The notes under the pieces were generated by a model that was given only the letters and a program-made list of their open reading frames with translations, searched no databases and was not told the DNA's origin. A program made the position numbers and the translations under genes. A stretch of DNA of 22,140 nucleotides. Source: a virus. How positions within the stretch are numbered: the stretch's first letter is position 1; the number at the start of each line of letters is the position of its first letter. The DNA is taken from positions 1 through 22,140 of the IMG/VR virus record IMGVR_UViG_3300037838_000076, one strand, 5' to 3'. Below, piece after piece: positions 15,317 to 22,046 of the stretch.

Positions 15317-16435
15317 ATGAAGATTACCAAAGCAACTGACATCAAAGATCTAAACAAACCTTTCGAAATAACACCTTTTCTAACTGAATGGGATATAGTG
15401 GTTAAGGATGTGATCAATCCCGTTCCATTCATCAATGCCAAATTTGGTAACAGGCCCACGTTAACACCGTTGAACGGAGAGATAAATTGGTGGAGTTGGA
15501 ACAATAACATGTTGGTTGAAACAGTGAAAAATAATCCTGTCTTATACTTAAAATACGGATCTTTTGACAGTCATATCAAACAGTTATACCAAGCGTGTGC
15601 CAATACGGATCAACCACGTTTGATTGTGACTCATGATAAAATAAGATTGGCAGTGCCCATACCTGCTAACGTAAGGGTGATACACACTAATGCAATGGCC
15701 TACCAGTTTTCTAAATTGGTGAGTGATGATAAGAATATAAGACCAGTGTTACACCGATCGGTTGCAGATCTCAAACACTCTTTCCTGTTTATGGCCGCTA
15801 ACCCTAATTCTGATCGGGTAAAAGTTTTGATGATGCTTGAATCGTTGGGTGTCTTGGAAAACGCATTGTATTCATCGCCAGATATTGAAATCAGAAGTAA
15901 GCAGTACCTTACCGACAAGATTGCCATCAATCAACATCTTAATGACCTACACAGGAAATACCTAGGCAGATATTATTCGAAGTTTGATATGAAAGGTAAT
16001 CTCCGGGTAATGCCCGATCTCCTCAATCAGTGTCACTTCCATGTGGCCATGGACAGTGATGTGCTTCGCACAAACTATATCCATTGGTGTGTGGCCGAAA
16101 AACATCTGCAAGGATTCACGGCAACCACACCTGTGTTGCCCATATGGGACGACCCAGAAACACAGACAATGAAGGAATGGGGTTTCCGCTTCAACAACAT
16201 ACCTGGCCGTGATGAATCTGAGTCAGAACAGGAAGCCATAATGAGATGGTGCAAGGAGATACTGTTCTATTATCAGATGATAGGAAATAAAGAATGGGCA
16301 CAGTCATGGCAGGATCTCCAGGGAGAGGACACATTCCATAATTTCATGTTGTTAAAAGGACTCCACAGGACCATTTCGTCCAACATAGAAAGGCAGATAG
16401 ATGAATTACCTACAGAATTCCAAAATCTACAATAA
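15317..16435 (+). CDS. Glycosyltransferase-like protein, 372 aa
   Basis: This is the only plus-strand gene in the window. I do not recognise the exact family, but the order of features resembles fucosyltransferase/exostosin-type glycosyltransferases of GT-B fold. A central SDRVKVLMMLESLGVLENAL stretch (about 165-184) is followed by FHVAMDSD (about 241-248), then EKHLQGF (261-267) and EWGFRF (287-292), the places where those enzymes have the donor-binding Glu-Lys and the following Gly-Phe turn. There is no membrane segment. It is convergent with the amidinotransferase gene, with 3 nt between the stops, and divergent from the spanins. By context it may attach a modified sugar made by the neighbouring operon. 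The -10-like GATAAT at 15303-15308 has no good -35 box. Confidence 0.55.
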   Translation: MKITKATDIKDLNKPFEITPFLTEWDIVVKDVINPVPFINAKFGNRPTLTPLNGEINWWSWNNNMLVETVKNNPVLYLKYGSFDSHIKQLYQACANTDQPRLIVTHDKIRLAVPIPANVRVIHTNAMAYQFSKLVSDDKNIRPVLHRSVADLKHSFLFMAANPNSDRVKVLMMLESLGVLENALYSSPDIEIRSKQYLTDKIAINQHLNDLHRKYLGRYYSKFDMKGNLRVMPDLLNQCHFHVAMDSDVLRTNYIHWCVAEKHLQGFTATTPVLPIWDDPETQTMKEWGFRFNNIPGRDESESEQEAIMRWCKEILFYYQMIGNKEWAQSWQDLQGEDTFHNFMLLKGLHRTISSNIERQIDELPTEFQNLQ

Positions 16436-16438
16436 GGA

Positions 16439-17500
16439 TTAGAAATAATCTTGACGTGATCCTTCACGTCTAGTGTCCAGTGTGACACAATGGAAACCGC
16501 CCGCCATCGCTCTTGCATGCCTCATCTCGAGACCTATGCTTTCTATTCCATGCTTGTCAAGTTCCTTACGAAGGTGTGTCTGATTGACATCGCATATCAC
16601 TAGGTTCTCATTCACACTGAAGAAGTTGAGTCCTATATAGGGAGAAGTGGTCGTGACTCCGTTGGCCAAGGCACAACCTACGTCAACAATTTTATCTCCT
16701 GGGAAATATATCTTGTCCCATTTCTCGAATATTTTTGGATACCTATCTGGATTTAATCTGTCACCGTTAAACAATACAAGACCAGGACGCAACGGAAGGA
16801 CTGTGCTGTCAAAATGTGCGAATGCATAGAACTTGTCTGCCATGTGTATCCTATATCCTCTGGGTTCTAATATTGATTTTAACCATTGTGCACCTAGTTC
16901 CGTACCAGAATTACTGACCTGGAACAACAAGTCATTTCCCAGCCTCACCACATTTGGAGCGTCAAAAACAATTTCTAAATTACGGGTGGAAGGGTCTGCT
17001 AAATTTTCTGTCTGATATATTTCATCTAGTAGTATAGGTTTGGGTGCCGAGATCCATTCCGTGCCGCCTTCCATTGCTTCATATAGGAAATCTCTGTATG
17101 CCCTGGTCTCAAAATATCTACTCCTCAACGGTGATGCACAGTCGATAATTAGATTATCTAGAGGCAGTAGTAGATCTCTACAACTGTATGTCTGATATCC
17201 TGTAGTGGTCCATTCTGGAGTTGAAAAGGTCTTGGAGTTATCCTGTGGCGTGGGCCTTCTAACTTTGACGCCTAATTTTTTAAGAGTGTCTGCAAACACA
17301 TCCAGGTCCTCGTTTGATTCGTCTATTATCTTTTGATCCACAGGACCTTCAAGGTCTTTGATGTCCTCATATTTTTCAGTAGTGAAACAAAACGAATGTG
17401 TGCTACGATCCAAAGTTGGGAACCTAGCATGGGTGGCCGTACCAACGAAACATTCCTCTAACGGATCCCAATCATTATGGCTTGATACTATGGTTTTCAT
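16439..17500 (-). CDS. Amidinotransferase, arginine:glycine-type (AGAT/StrB1-like)
   Basis: 353 aa, typical for the family. The N-terminal SHNDWDPLEECFVG (7-20) matches the usual opening. The catalytic triad of the pentein fold is present: Asp180 in VFDAPNVVRLGND, His229 in AHFDST, and nucleophile Cys338 in GGFHCVTLD, which aligns with GGFHCWT of human AGAT. Such enzymes move an amidino group from arginine to an amine (glycine, or an aminocyclitol in streptomycin synthesis). The acceptor here is unknown. The start overlaps the upstream stop by 4 nt (ATGA), so it is the last gene of the four-gene operon from 20053. A guanidine-forming enzyme is very unusual in a phage. Confidence 0.88.
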   Translation of the reverse strand: MKTIVSSHNDWDPLEECFVGTATHARFPTLDRSTHSFCFTTEKYEDIKDLEGPVDQKIIDESNEDLDVFADTLKKLGVKVRRPTPQDNSKTFSTPEWTTTGYQTYSCRDLLLPLDNLIIDCASPLRSRYFETRAYRDFLYEAMEGGTEWISAPKPILLDEIYQTENLADPSTRNLEIVFDAPNVVRLGNDLLFQVSNSGTELGAQWLKSILEPRGYRIHMADKFYAFAHFDSTVLPLRPGLVLFNGDRLNPDRYPKIFEKWDKIYFPGDKIVDVGCALANGVTTTSPYIGLNFFSVNENLVICDVNQTHLRKELDKHGIESIGLEMRHARAMAGGFHCVTLDTRREGSRQDYF

Positions 17501-18609
17501 TGTGTTCTTTCTTTGCCAGGAGAAAAGGACAAGTAAGTCTGTATGCGTTTTAGGTCCTCCTGTGCTTTGAGTGTACAGAACTCGTTGGCAAAATGCAACT
17601 GCACTTTGTTGTCAATAGCCATGTGCAGTATCTCGTTTGCTCTTGCTTTGTCATTTGGTAAACTGTGAATGCTCAATATCACTATGCCGTCTACTTTCTG
17701 TTTGATGTAATGTTCCAGGATGGGTAGCCAGGTCAAAAACTCGTTCTCAAATTGCACACCGTTATTGTTGATTCCTTTATTTGTGCAATAGTCATCTATG
17801 ACCTTCCGCTGGAAATGTAATGGAATATTTTTATCGTATCTAGAATTATTTCCAACGTATGATATAAATGTCATGCCTGTGTAATCTGCATTATCAGATT
17901 GTTCGTAGTCACCTGGGAGTCGGAAAAACCCGCCGGGCTCTCGGCCATTGTATTCCTCACCTTCAGGAAGTACATGCCAATCTATAGCACATCTTGTCAC
18001 TCCGGTCTCGTTGTTAACATTGCCGTGTATGTGTTCCTGTGTGAAAAGGTGCACTTCTCCTGGTGATTTTTCAACAGGGGTACATACCTGCAGGCATCTC
18101 TCCTCAAATTGTTCCAAACTCATTTTTTGATCTATTACTTCTTTTGTCAACTTTCTACTGTCTTGTAAGTTGGCAATGTACATACTGTTAGTGCCAGTTG
18201 CTTTGGTCAGTGGCATCCACATCGTTGCCATCCCTTTACCATTGTTATAAAATATTCCTTGATGGAACGGAAGTCGCCTTGCGTGTTTACTTTGGTCAGG
18301 GATCACACAATTAAGCGTTGGTTGTCTTTTGATAAGGTAACGTCTTCCTTGCAATTTTGATGCTATGTATTCTTCAGCGAACTCATCAAACAACACCATG
18401 TACTCTTTTCTGGCAAACGCTCTCTGGACATGCAAACATAGTTCTGATATCTGCGATGGGTTTACCGCTTCATGGATTGTTTCTAATGATAATACATTAG
18501 GAAATTTTTCTTTGATCACGTTTAGGATCAAATGTGGAAAATTGTATTTTTCTATGTCGTAGGTCAACTTATTGTTCTGCCATTGATCGTAAAAGTATGG
18601 ATCACTCAT
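17497..18609 (-). CDS. Fusion of a PhyH-like dioxygenase and a LIC12192-type sporadic carbohydrate cluster domain
   Basis: 370 aa. The first about 220 residues look like a phytanoyl-CoA-type Fe/2OG dioxygenase: QPTLNCVIPDQ (96-106), PFHQGIF (114-120), TMWMPLTKATGTNSMYI (129-145) and HIHGNVNN with Arg206 in VTRCAIDW. The expected HxD ligand pair reads His116-Gln117-Gly118, so the acidic ligand seems to be absent. Residues about 245-363 match the LIC12192 type (TIGR04323): ISYVGN, VIDDYC, DGIVILSIHSLP and ELHFAxE-like QLHFANE. In bacteria, members of both families are found as separate genes in surface-polysaccharide clusters. Here they form one chain. A GGAG ribosome site precedes the start, which overlaps the aminotransferase gene by 8 nt. 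Confidence 0.72.
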   Translation of the reverse strand: MSDPYFYDQWQNNKLTYDIEKYNFPHLILNVIKEKFPNVLSLETIHEAVNPSQISELCLHVQRAFARKEYMVLFDEFAEEYIASKLQGRRYLIKRQPTLNCVIPDQSKHARRLPFHQGIFYNNGKGMATMWMPLTKATGTNSMYIANLQDSRKLTKEVIDQKMSLEQFEERCLQVCTPVEKSPGEVHLFTQEHIHGNVNNETGVTRCAIDWHVLPEGEEYNGREPGGFFRLPGDYEQSDNADYTGMTFISYVGNNSRYDKNIPLHFQRKVIDDYCTNKGINNNGVQFENEFLTWLPILEHYIKQKVDGIVILSIHSLPNDKARANEILHMAIDNKVQLHFANEFCTLKAQEDLKRIQTYLSFSPGKERTQ

Positions 18610-19531
18610 CTTTCATTCTCCCGTCCCATATCCTAGAAAAACACAGTCTGTTTGTTTCTGTTCCACGATTGTATTCCTGGAATTGTCCGTTATTGTCTAT
18701 GCCAAAGTACACACATGGAGATGCTTCTAGATTTAACTTATCACACATGTCTAACTGCTTCTGCCTATATTTGTTGTATATGTAATCAGCAGGATATCTT
18801 TCCATGAGTTTGATTCCAACATATGCACTCATCACATTGATGTAATTGTAATTTTTTTCATTGATCACGTACAGTTGATCTTCGAACTTTTTCCTCTGCA
18901 TACGTATACCAATCCTATGTAACTCAACAGGAAAGACTTTTGACAGAGATGACACAACATATTCTATACACTTGTGTGTGAGATCCATTTCCTGGTTAAC
19001 AGACAGACTAACGTAAGCAAGATCAAGCATGACCGGCACATCATTATTGTCGCATTCAGTTAATAACTTTTGTAGATAGCCTGGCACTGCACCCGTATCA
19101 GAGAATGGCACACTTATCAACACAACATCATTGGGTCTTATTTCATCCTCGTCAAGCCATGCGAATTTTTCTTTGTACCAAAGGCCTTTCATCATTTGAT
19201 TGTAGAAGTACTCTCCCTTGGCTAATCTTAACCTTTTGGACTCTCTGAAACGTATGTAAAACTGTGCGAAAGATTCTGTGGTGCCCTGGGTGAAACACAA
19301 TTCGCTATAATCCTCCCAACCTCTGATTTTAGGGTGTGCGGAGAACATCCATTGCTTGTACGTTTGCACGTATTTGCTTTTGATCGACTCGTTGTCCAAC
19401 AGTGACTGATTAGATATGTATTCTTTGACTGCATCATCCCTCGTCTGACATGTCTCCGAGTCATGGACACTGTAGGCACCGCCGAACGGTTTCTCCTTGT
19501 TGTCTGGAAGGTCCGTGTACCTCGTGGTCAT
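18602..19531 (-). CDS. PLP-dependent aminotransferase-like protein (fold type I)
   Basis: 309 aa, shorter than usual (about 350-400). Signs of the fold are TQGTTESF (81-88), where the PLP phosphate would sit, VPVMLDLAYVS (165-175) with Asp170 for the pyridine nitrogen and Tyr173, and SSLSKVFPVELHRIGI (194-209), which fits the Schiff-base lysine region with Lys198 and the following Arg. The C-terminal small domain is reduced but ends with NRLCFSRIWDG. By family it would transfer an amino group from a donor amino acid to a keto group. The start follows directly after the oxygenase stop (TAAATG), with no clear ribosome site. Next to an amidinotransferase it could supply the amine that is then guanylated, which is inference. 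Confidence 0.6.
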   Translation of the reverse strand: MTTRYTDLPDNKEKPFGGAYSVHDSETCQTRDDAVKEYISNQSLLDNESIKSKYVQTYKQWMFSAHPKIRGWEDYSELCFTQGTTESFAQFYIRFRESKRLRLAKGEYFYNQMMKGLWYKEKFAWLDEDEIRPNDVVLISVPFSDTGAVPGYLQKLLTECDNNDVPVMLDLAYVSLSVNQEMDLTHKCIEYVVSSLSKVFPVELHRIGIRMQRKKFEDQLYVINEKNYNYINVMSAYVGIKLMERYPADYIYNKYRQKQLDMCDKLNLEASPCVYFGIDNNGQFQEYNRGTETNRLCFSRIWDGRMKDE

Positions 19532-20053
19532 TTATTTTAAAAAGCCGCTGATTTGTAGTGTGTACTTGTCTTCCATGCCAGCATTGGCACCGATGTGTAA
19601 AACCTCACTGTCCCACATATGTCCACTGCCCTGTTTCCAGTGCGTGTCTACTTCATCATTGTACTGTAGGAAGTGTCCTGCCTTCCAGTCCTCGAGATAA
19701 ATGTTACATCGCACCACCGTTCTTGTGTTTTCGGGATACTGGGTTTTTATCTTGTAGAACGTGTCTCTGTGTAAGGGTATAACGTTACCCGGTGGTTGCA
19801 TGATAGTGCTGACCGTAACTGTTTCAATGCCTAACTTCTCCTCCAGTTCATCGTAATCGCATTCATCCTTGTCCCAGAACTTCTGGTGTATGGTTGTGTT
19901 GGCCAACCCGTAAGTCTGAGGGAAGCCACCTGGAAATTTCTCATGTATGTCCTTGAGCTCAACCACTTGGTGTGCGATACAAGTGCTACCTTTTGGTATT
20001 TCTTGTGATAGGAAATGTTTATAGTCTATATCTAGGTGAATTTTTCTATGCAT
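19532..20053 (-). CDS. Fe(II)/2-oxoglutarate oxygenase, Asp/Asn-hydroxylase-like
   Basis: 173 aa. The iron site reads His95-Arg96-Asp97 in NVIPLHRDTFYK and a distal His153 in SEVLHIGAN. A Gly-His-Phe-Leu-Gln segment (126-130) and WKQGSGHMWDSE precede the distal ligand as in the beta-hydroxylase-like oxygenases. The substrate is not evident; with its neighbours it may hydroxylate a small molecule or a surface sugar. It is the first gene of the enzyme operon. A sigma70-like promoter ends 10 nt before the ATG, and no ribosome site is visible, so the message may have a leader of only a few bases. Confidence 0.78.
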   Translation of the reverse strand: MHRKIHLDIDYKHFLSQEIPKGSTCIAHQVVELKDIHEKFPGGFPQTYGLANTTIHQKFWDKDECDYDELEEKLGIETVTVSTIMQPPGNVIPLHRDTFYKIKTQYPENTRTVVRCNIYLEDWKAGHFLQYNDEVDTHWKQGSGHMWDSEVLHIGANAGMEDKYTLQISGFLK

Positions 20054-20063
20054 ACTAGTAATT

Positions 20064-20092
20064 AGTTTACAAGATATTGTGATGGTTGTCTA
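20064..20092 (-). promoter_or_regulatory. Sigma70-like promoter of the enzyme operon
   Basis: Minus-strand TAGACA (20087-20092) and TAAACT (20064-20069) are 17 nt apart, and the ATG at 20053 is 10 nt beyond the -10 box. The -35 box shares three bases with the stop codon of the orphaned peptidase tail. Confidence 0.5.
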
Positions 20093-20185
20093 CTGGATAA
20101 GTTCGGACTCATAAACGGTTTTACCGTTTTCCTTCATGGCAGTCAGTGATTGCTTACGATTGCCCTCTGACTTGTATGAAACGTG
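20090..20185 (-). pseudogene. Orphaned 3' end of the M15 peptidase gene
   Basis: Read from the CAC at 20185 to the TAG at 20092-20090, this gives 31 residues beginning HVSYKSEGNRKQSLTA and ending NGKTVYESELIQ. The intact peptidase has HVSYVSEGNRKQVLTA at the same place, starting with its zinc ligand His123. There is no start codon in this frame and stop codons stand directly before the CAC. The two copies differ at most third codon positions, so this is a displaced, diverged native end and not a fresh duplication. Bases 20143-20185 are also the end of the endonuclease gene in another frame. Confidence 0.85.
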
Positions 20186-20796
20186 TTATTATGCCTCCAA
20201 AATGCATTCACTGTTGTTTCTTTTTTACAAGTTAAACAACTTAATCTATATTTTGGACCTGTTGATCTATGAGGTTTTCTCATTTTAATTTTTGTTTCTG
20301 TAGTATGTTGTTTTCCAAACATTGGGTTTCTTTGTCCTTTAGCAATTCCTAGAGTTTTTCTAATTTTGCTTATTAATTTTTTTGTTTGATCTGAATGTGT
20401 ACTGCCTAATCTTACTTTATTTCCTTTGTTTTTTAATCCTATTTTTAATTTTGTTTGTTCTGATAATTTGTGACCTTTTAATTTTATACTTTTTTTCTTA
20501 TTACATAGATCCCCTAAGTTTCCACCTTTTCCACCTAGTGCTATATTATAAGTATCTTTTCTTTTAATAAAATCCTCAGTAACTATTTCTGCTTCTTTTT
20601 TAAAACATTCAACAGGTGTTCCATAACACCACAATATTTCTTTTTTAAAACTGTTGATACCGTATTTTTTTATTGCTTTGTTTAATATTAATCCAGAACC
20701 AAAATATCCATCATCATGATGTTTACTGTTAGTTTTAACGCCAACATAAAATTTATTATTATTTAGATTAGTAGTTTTATAAACGTAATTTATCAT
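20143..20796 (-). CDS. GIY-YIG homing endonuclease with NUMOD3 repeats
   Basis: 217 aa. The N-terminal YVYKTTNLNNNKFYVGVKT (4-22) is the GIY-YIG motif (YVY...YVG). Residues about 105-170 hold NUMOD3-type DNA-binding repeats (GHKLSEQTKLKIG, GSTHSDQTKKLIS, GKQHTTETKIKM). The end has a Cys-x2-Cys...His...His cluster (from CLTC to His207), perhaps a zinc finger. It begins 3 nt after the M15 peptidase stop. Base composition is far more AT-rich than the rest of the window, a sign of transfer. The last 13 residues are read out of frame from the orphaned peptidase tail, so the gene end, including His207, derives from the target gene. Confidence 0.92.
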   Translation of the reverse strand: MINYVYKTTNLNNNKFYVGVKTNSKHHDDGYFGSGLILNKAIKKYGINSFKKEILWCYGTPVECFKKEAEIVTEDFIKRKDTYNIALGGKGGNLGDLCNKKKSIKLKGHKLSEQTKLKIGLKNKGNKVRLGSTHSDQTKKLISKIRKTLGIAKGQRNPMFGKQHTTETKIKMRKPHRSTGPKYRLSCLTCKKETTVNAFWRHNNTFHTSQRAIVSNH

Positions 20797-21020
20797 GCTC
20801 TATACATGACCAAGTCCTGCAAGATACACTGTTTTTCTAGTTGCCGGATCTCTTAATGCAGTTAGAACTTGTTTTCTATTGCCTTCACTGACATAACTTA
20901 CATGAACCCAGCCAGCATCAGGTATACCTTTTTCAGCAAACTCTAAAATTAATTGGTCGAATTCTAAATTATCAGCGATCCACTGAGCAACTGTTTCATT
21001 TGCCGTGCCTGGACATTCGA
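20186..21020 (-). mobile_element. Inserted unit: substitute M15 3' end plus homing endonuclease
   Basis: The endonuclease gene and roughly the last 75 codons of the intact peptidase share AT-rich codon use (TTA, ATT, AAT, AGA, GAT), unlike the first about 80 codons of the peptidase (more CAG, CTG, AAC, GTG, AGG). The left border at 20185/20186 is sharp because the orphaned tail starts there. The right border near 21020 is only an estimate from codon use. Confidence 0.6.
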
Positions 21021-21270
21021 TATCAACTGCTTCTCCTTTGCAGTGCTGTGAGTTGCTTGAACCACCCACCGCTTCGTTCAGTGCCGGTCCCCTGTATCCT
21101 GAGTTGATCACTGTGACACCAAAGTTGTCCCTGACCTTCTGTACCACGTTTGCGAATAATTCTTTTGCGTTTGCTAGGTGTTCTTCACCTGGGGTGTTGT
21201 CTAGGCCTTTTCTAGTCGCAGTTTGACTTTTTGTGAATTCTGCCAGTGTGAAGTTTGCACTCAATCTCAT
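20800..21270 (-). CDS. M15 zinc peptidase, probable endolysin, chimeric
   Basis: 156 aa. The zinc site of M15A carboxypeptidase-type enzymes is present: His76 and Asp83 in SQHCKGEAVD and His123 in GWVHVSY, with SGYRGPALNEAVGG (57-70) before them. Such phage enzymes cut peptidoglycan peptides and serve as endolysins; there is no signal peptide, so a holin would be needed. I chose the ATG at 21270, not 21285, because MRLSANFTLAEF is the usual opening and a late box stands 5 nt before it. The first about 80 codons look native, the rest AT-rich and apparently imported with the endonuclease next door, so the protein seems to be a working hybrid. Confidence 0.9.
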   Translation of the reverse strand: MRLSANFTLAEFTKSQTATRKGLDNTPGEEHLANAKELFANVVQKVRDNFGVTVINSGYRGPALNEAVGGSSNSQHCKGEAVDIECPGTANETVAQWIADNLEFDQLILEFAEKGIPDAGWVHVSYVSEGNRKQVLTALRDPATRKTVYLAGLGHV

Positions 21271-21275
21271 GCAAC

Positions 21276-21283
21276 TATTTATC
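21276..21283 (-). promoter_or_regulatory. T4-type late promoter box GATAAATA
   Basis: The minus-strand box, one mismatch from TATAAATA, ends 5 nt before the endolysin ATG at 21270. It lies in the gap between the 247-aa gene and the endolysin. If active it would give a leaderless endolysin message. Confidence 0.55.
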
Positions 21284-21302
21284 AATAAGTGCGTATATTA
21301 AA

Positions 21303-22046
21303 TTACCAGCCTGCTTTGCTCATTAGGGCAGATTGACCATCCTTGCTGAATATAAATCTGTCTTCAGTGGTCTTTGTGATCTGGTATGGCCCGAAGTATT
21401 TTGTTAGATACATGCATTCACTCATTGCTGACTCGTCCAGTTTGAATGCTTTCACTTCGTTCATGATCATGTTGGTTGAACCAAATGCGTGTAATTCAAA
21501 TCTCAGTGTCTCATGGCTACCCTGCTTCTTGATGGACACTATGTTGTTGTCCAGTTTGAATTCCATCATCTGGAACTTGTCAAAGAACGTCTGTGTCTCT
21601 TCCAACTTCATGCCATTGATCTTTTGTGTATATGCTTCTGGTGTCCTAGGCAATATTTTTGCCATATTGGCCGCTGATGCCTCGAACGGTGTCACATTCT
21701 TGTGGTACGTGAATTCAAACGTTTCGATGTTTGTTAGTTTCTTGAGATCATCAAGGAACTTCCTGATGTGTTGATCTACCGCTTCCACCCTTGCGAACTC
21801 AACAAACACTCTGTGCTTACCATCCTCCAGTGTGCCTGGTGTTGCATCTGCATCCAGAACTTCCTTGTATCCTGTCTCTGCGAAACGTTCTAGGTCCTTT
21901 GCTGGTGCCATTCCGTCAACAGTGAATGCTAGGACCATGATGTTCCTGTCTTCACCCATCTTGCTTTTGAATTGGTCTACTGAGAATCGTTTTGAAACGA
22001 CTCCGTCTAGGTCTCCGGCCTTTAATCCTTCATTAACTAATGTCAT
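21303..22046 (-). CDS. Conserved-type hypothetical protein, 247 aa
   Basis: A soluble alpha/beta protein with no signal or membrane segment. The pattern NIMVLAFTVDG, DLERFAETGYKEVLDADATPG (in pieces), KHRVFVEFARVEA and LTNIETFEFTYHKN reminds me of an uncharacterised protein of marine T4-like phages, but I cannot name it. The start lies inside the end of the preceding gene (14-nt overlap), so translation is coupled. The well-conserved look and position before the endolysin suggest a late or structural role, which is inference only. Confidence 0.72.
   Translation of the reverse strand: MTLVNEGLKAGDLDGVVSKRFSVDQFKSKMGEDRNIMVLAFTVDGMAPAKDLERFAETGYKEVLDADATPGTLEDGKHRVFVEFARVEAVDQHIRKFLDDLKKLTNIETFEFTYHKNVTPFEASAANMAKILPRTPEAYTQKINGMKLEETQTFFDKFQMMEFKLDNNIVSIKKQGSHETLRFELHAFGSTNMIMNEVKAFKLDESAMSECMYLTKYFGPYQITKTTEDRFIFSKDGQSALMSKAGW

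Noticed and set aside
19529-19536. AATAAATG before the aminotransferase gene as a late promoter
   Set aside because: It is simply the TAA stop followed by the ATG start; the box would lie inside the start codon and cannot drive that gene.
20113-20129. Hairpin AAACGGT-TTT-ACCGTTT as a transcription terminator
   Set aside because: It has no T-run on the minus strand, where transcription runs, and its bases are explained as codons of the orphaned peptidase tail (NGKTV).
20186-20800. Group I intron carrying the endonuclease inside the endolysin gene
   Set aside because: The upstream coding frame runs to its own stop 3 nt before the endonuclease start, and the orphan begins within the endonuclease end, so there is no room for an intron core and no split reading frame to join.
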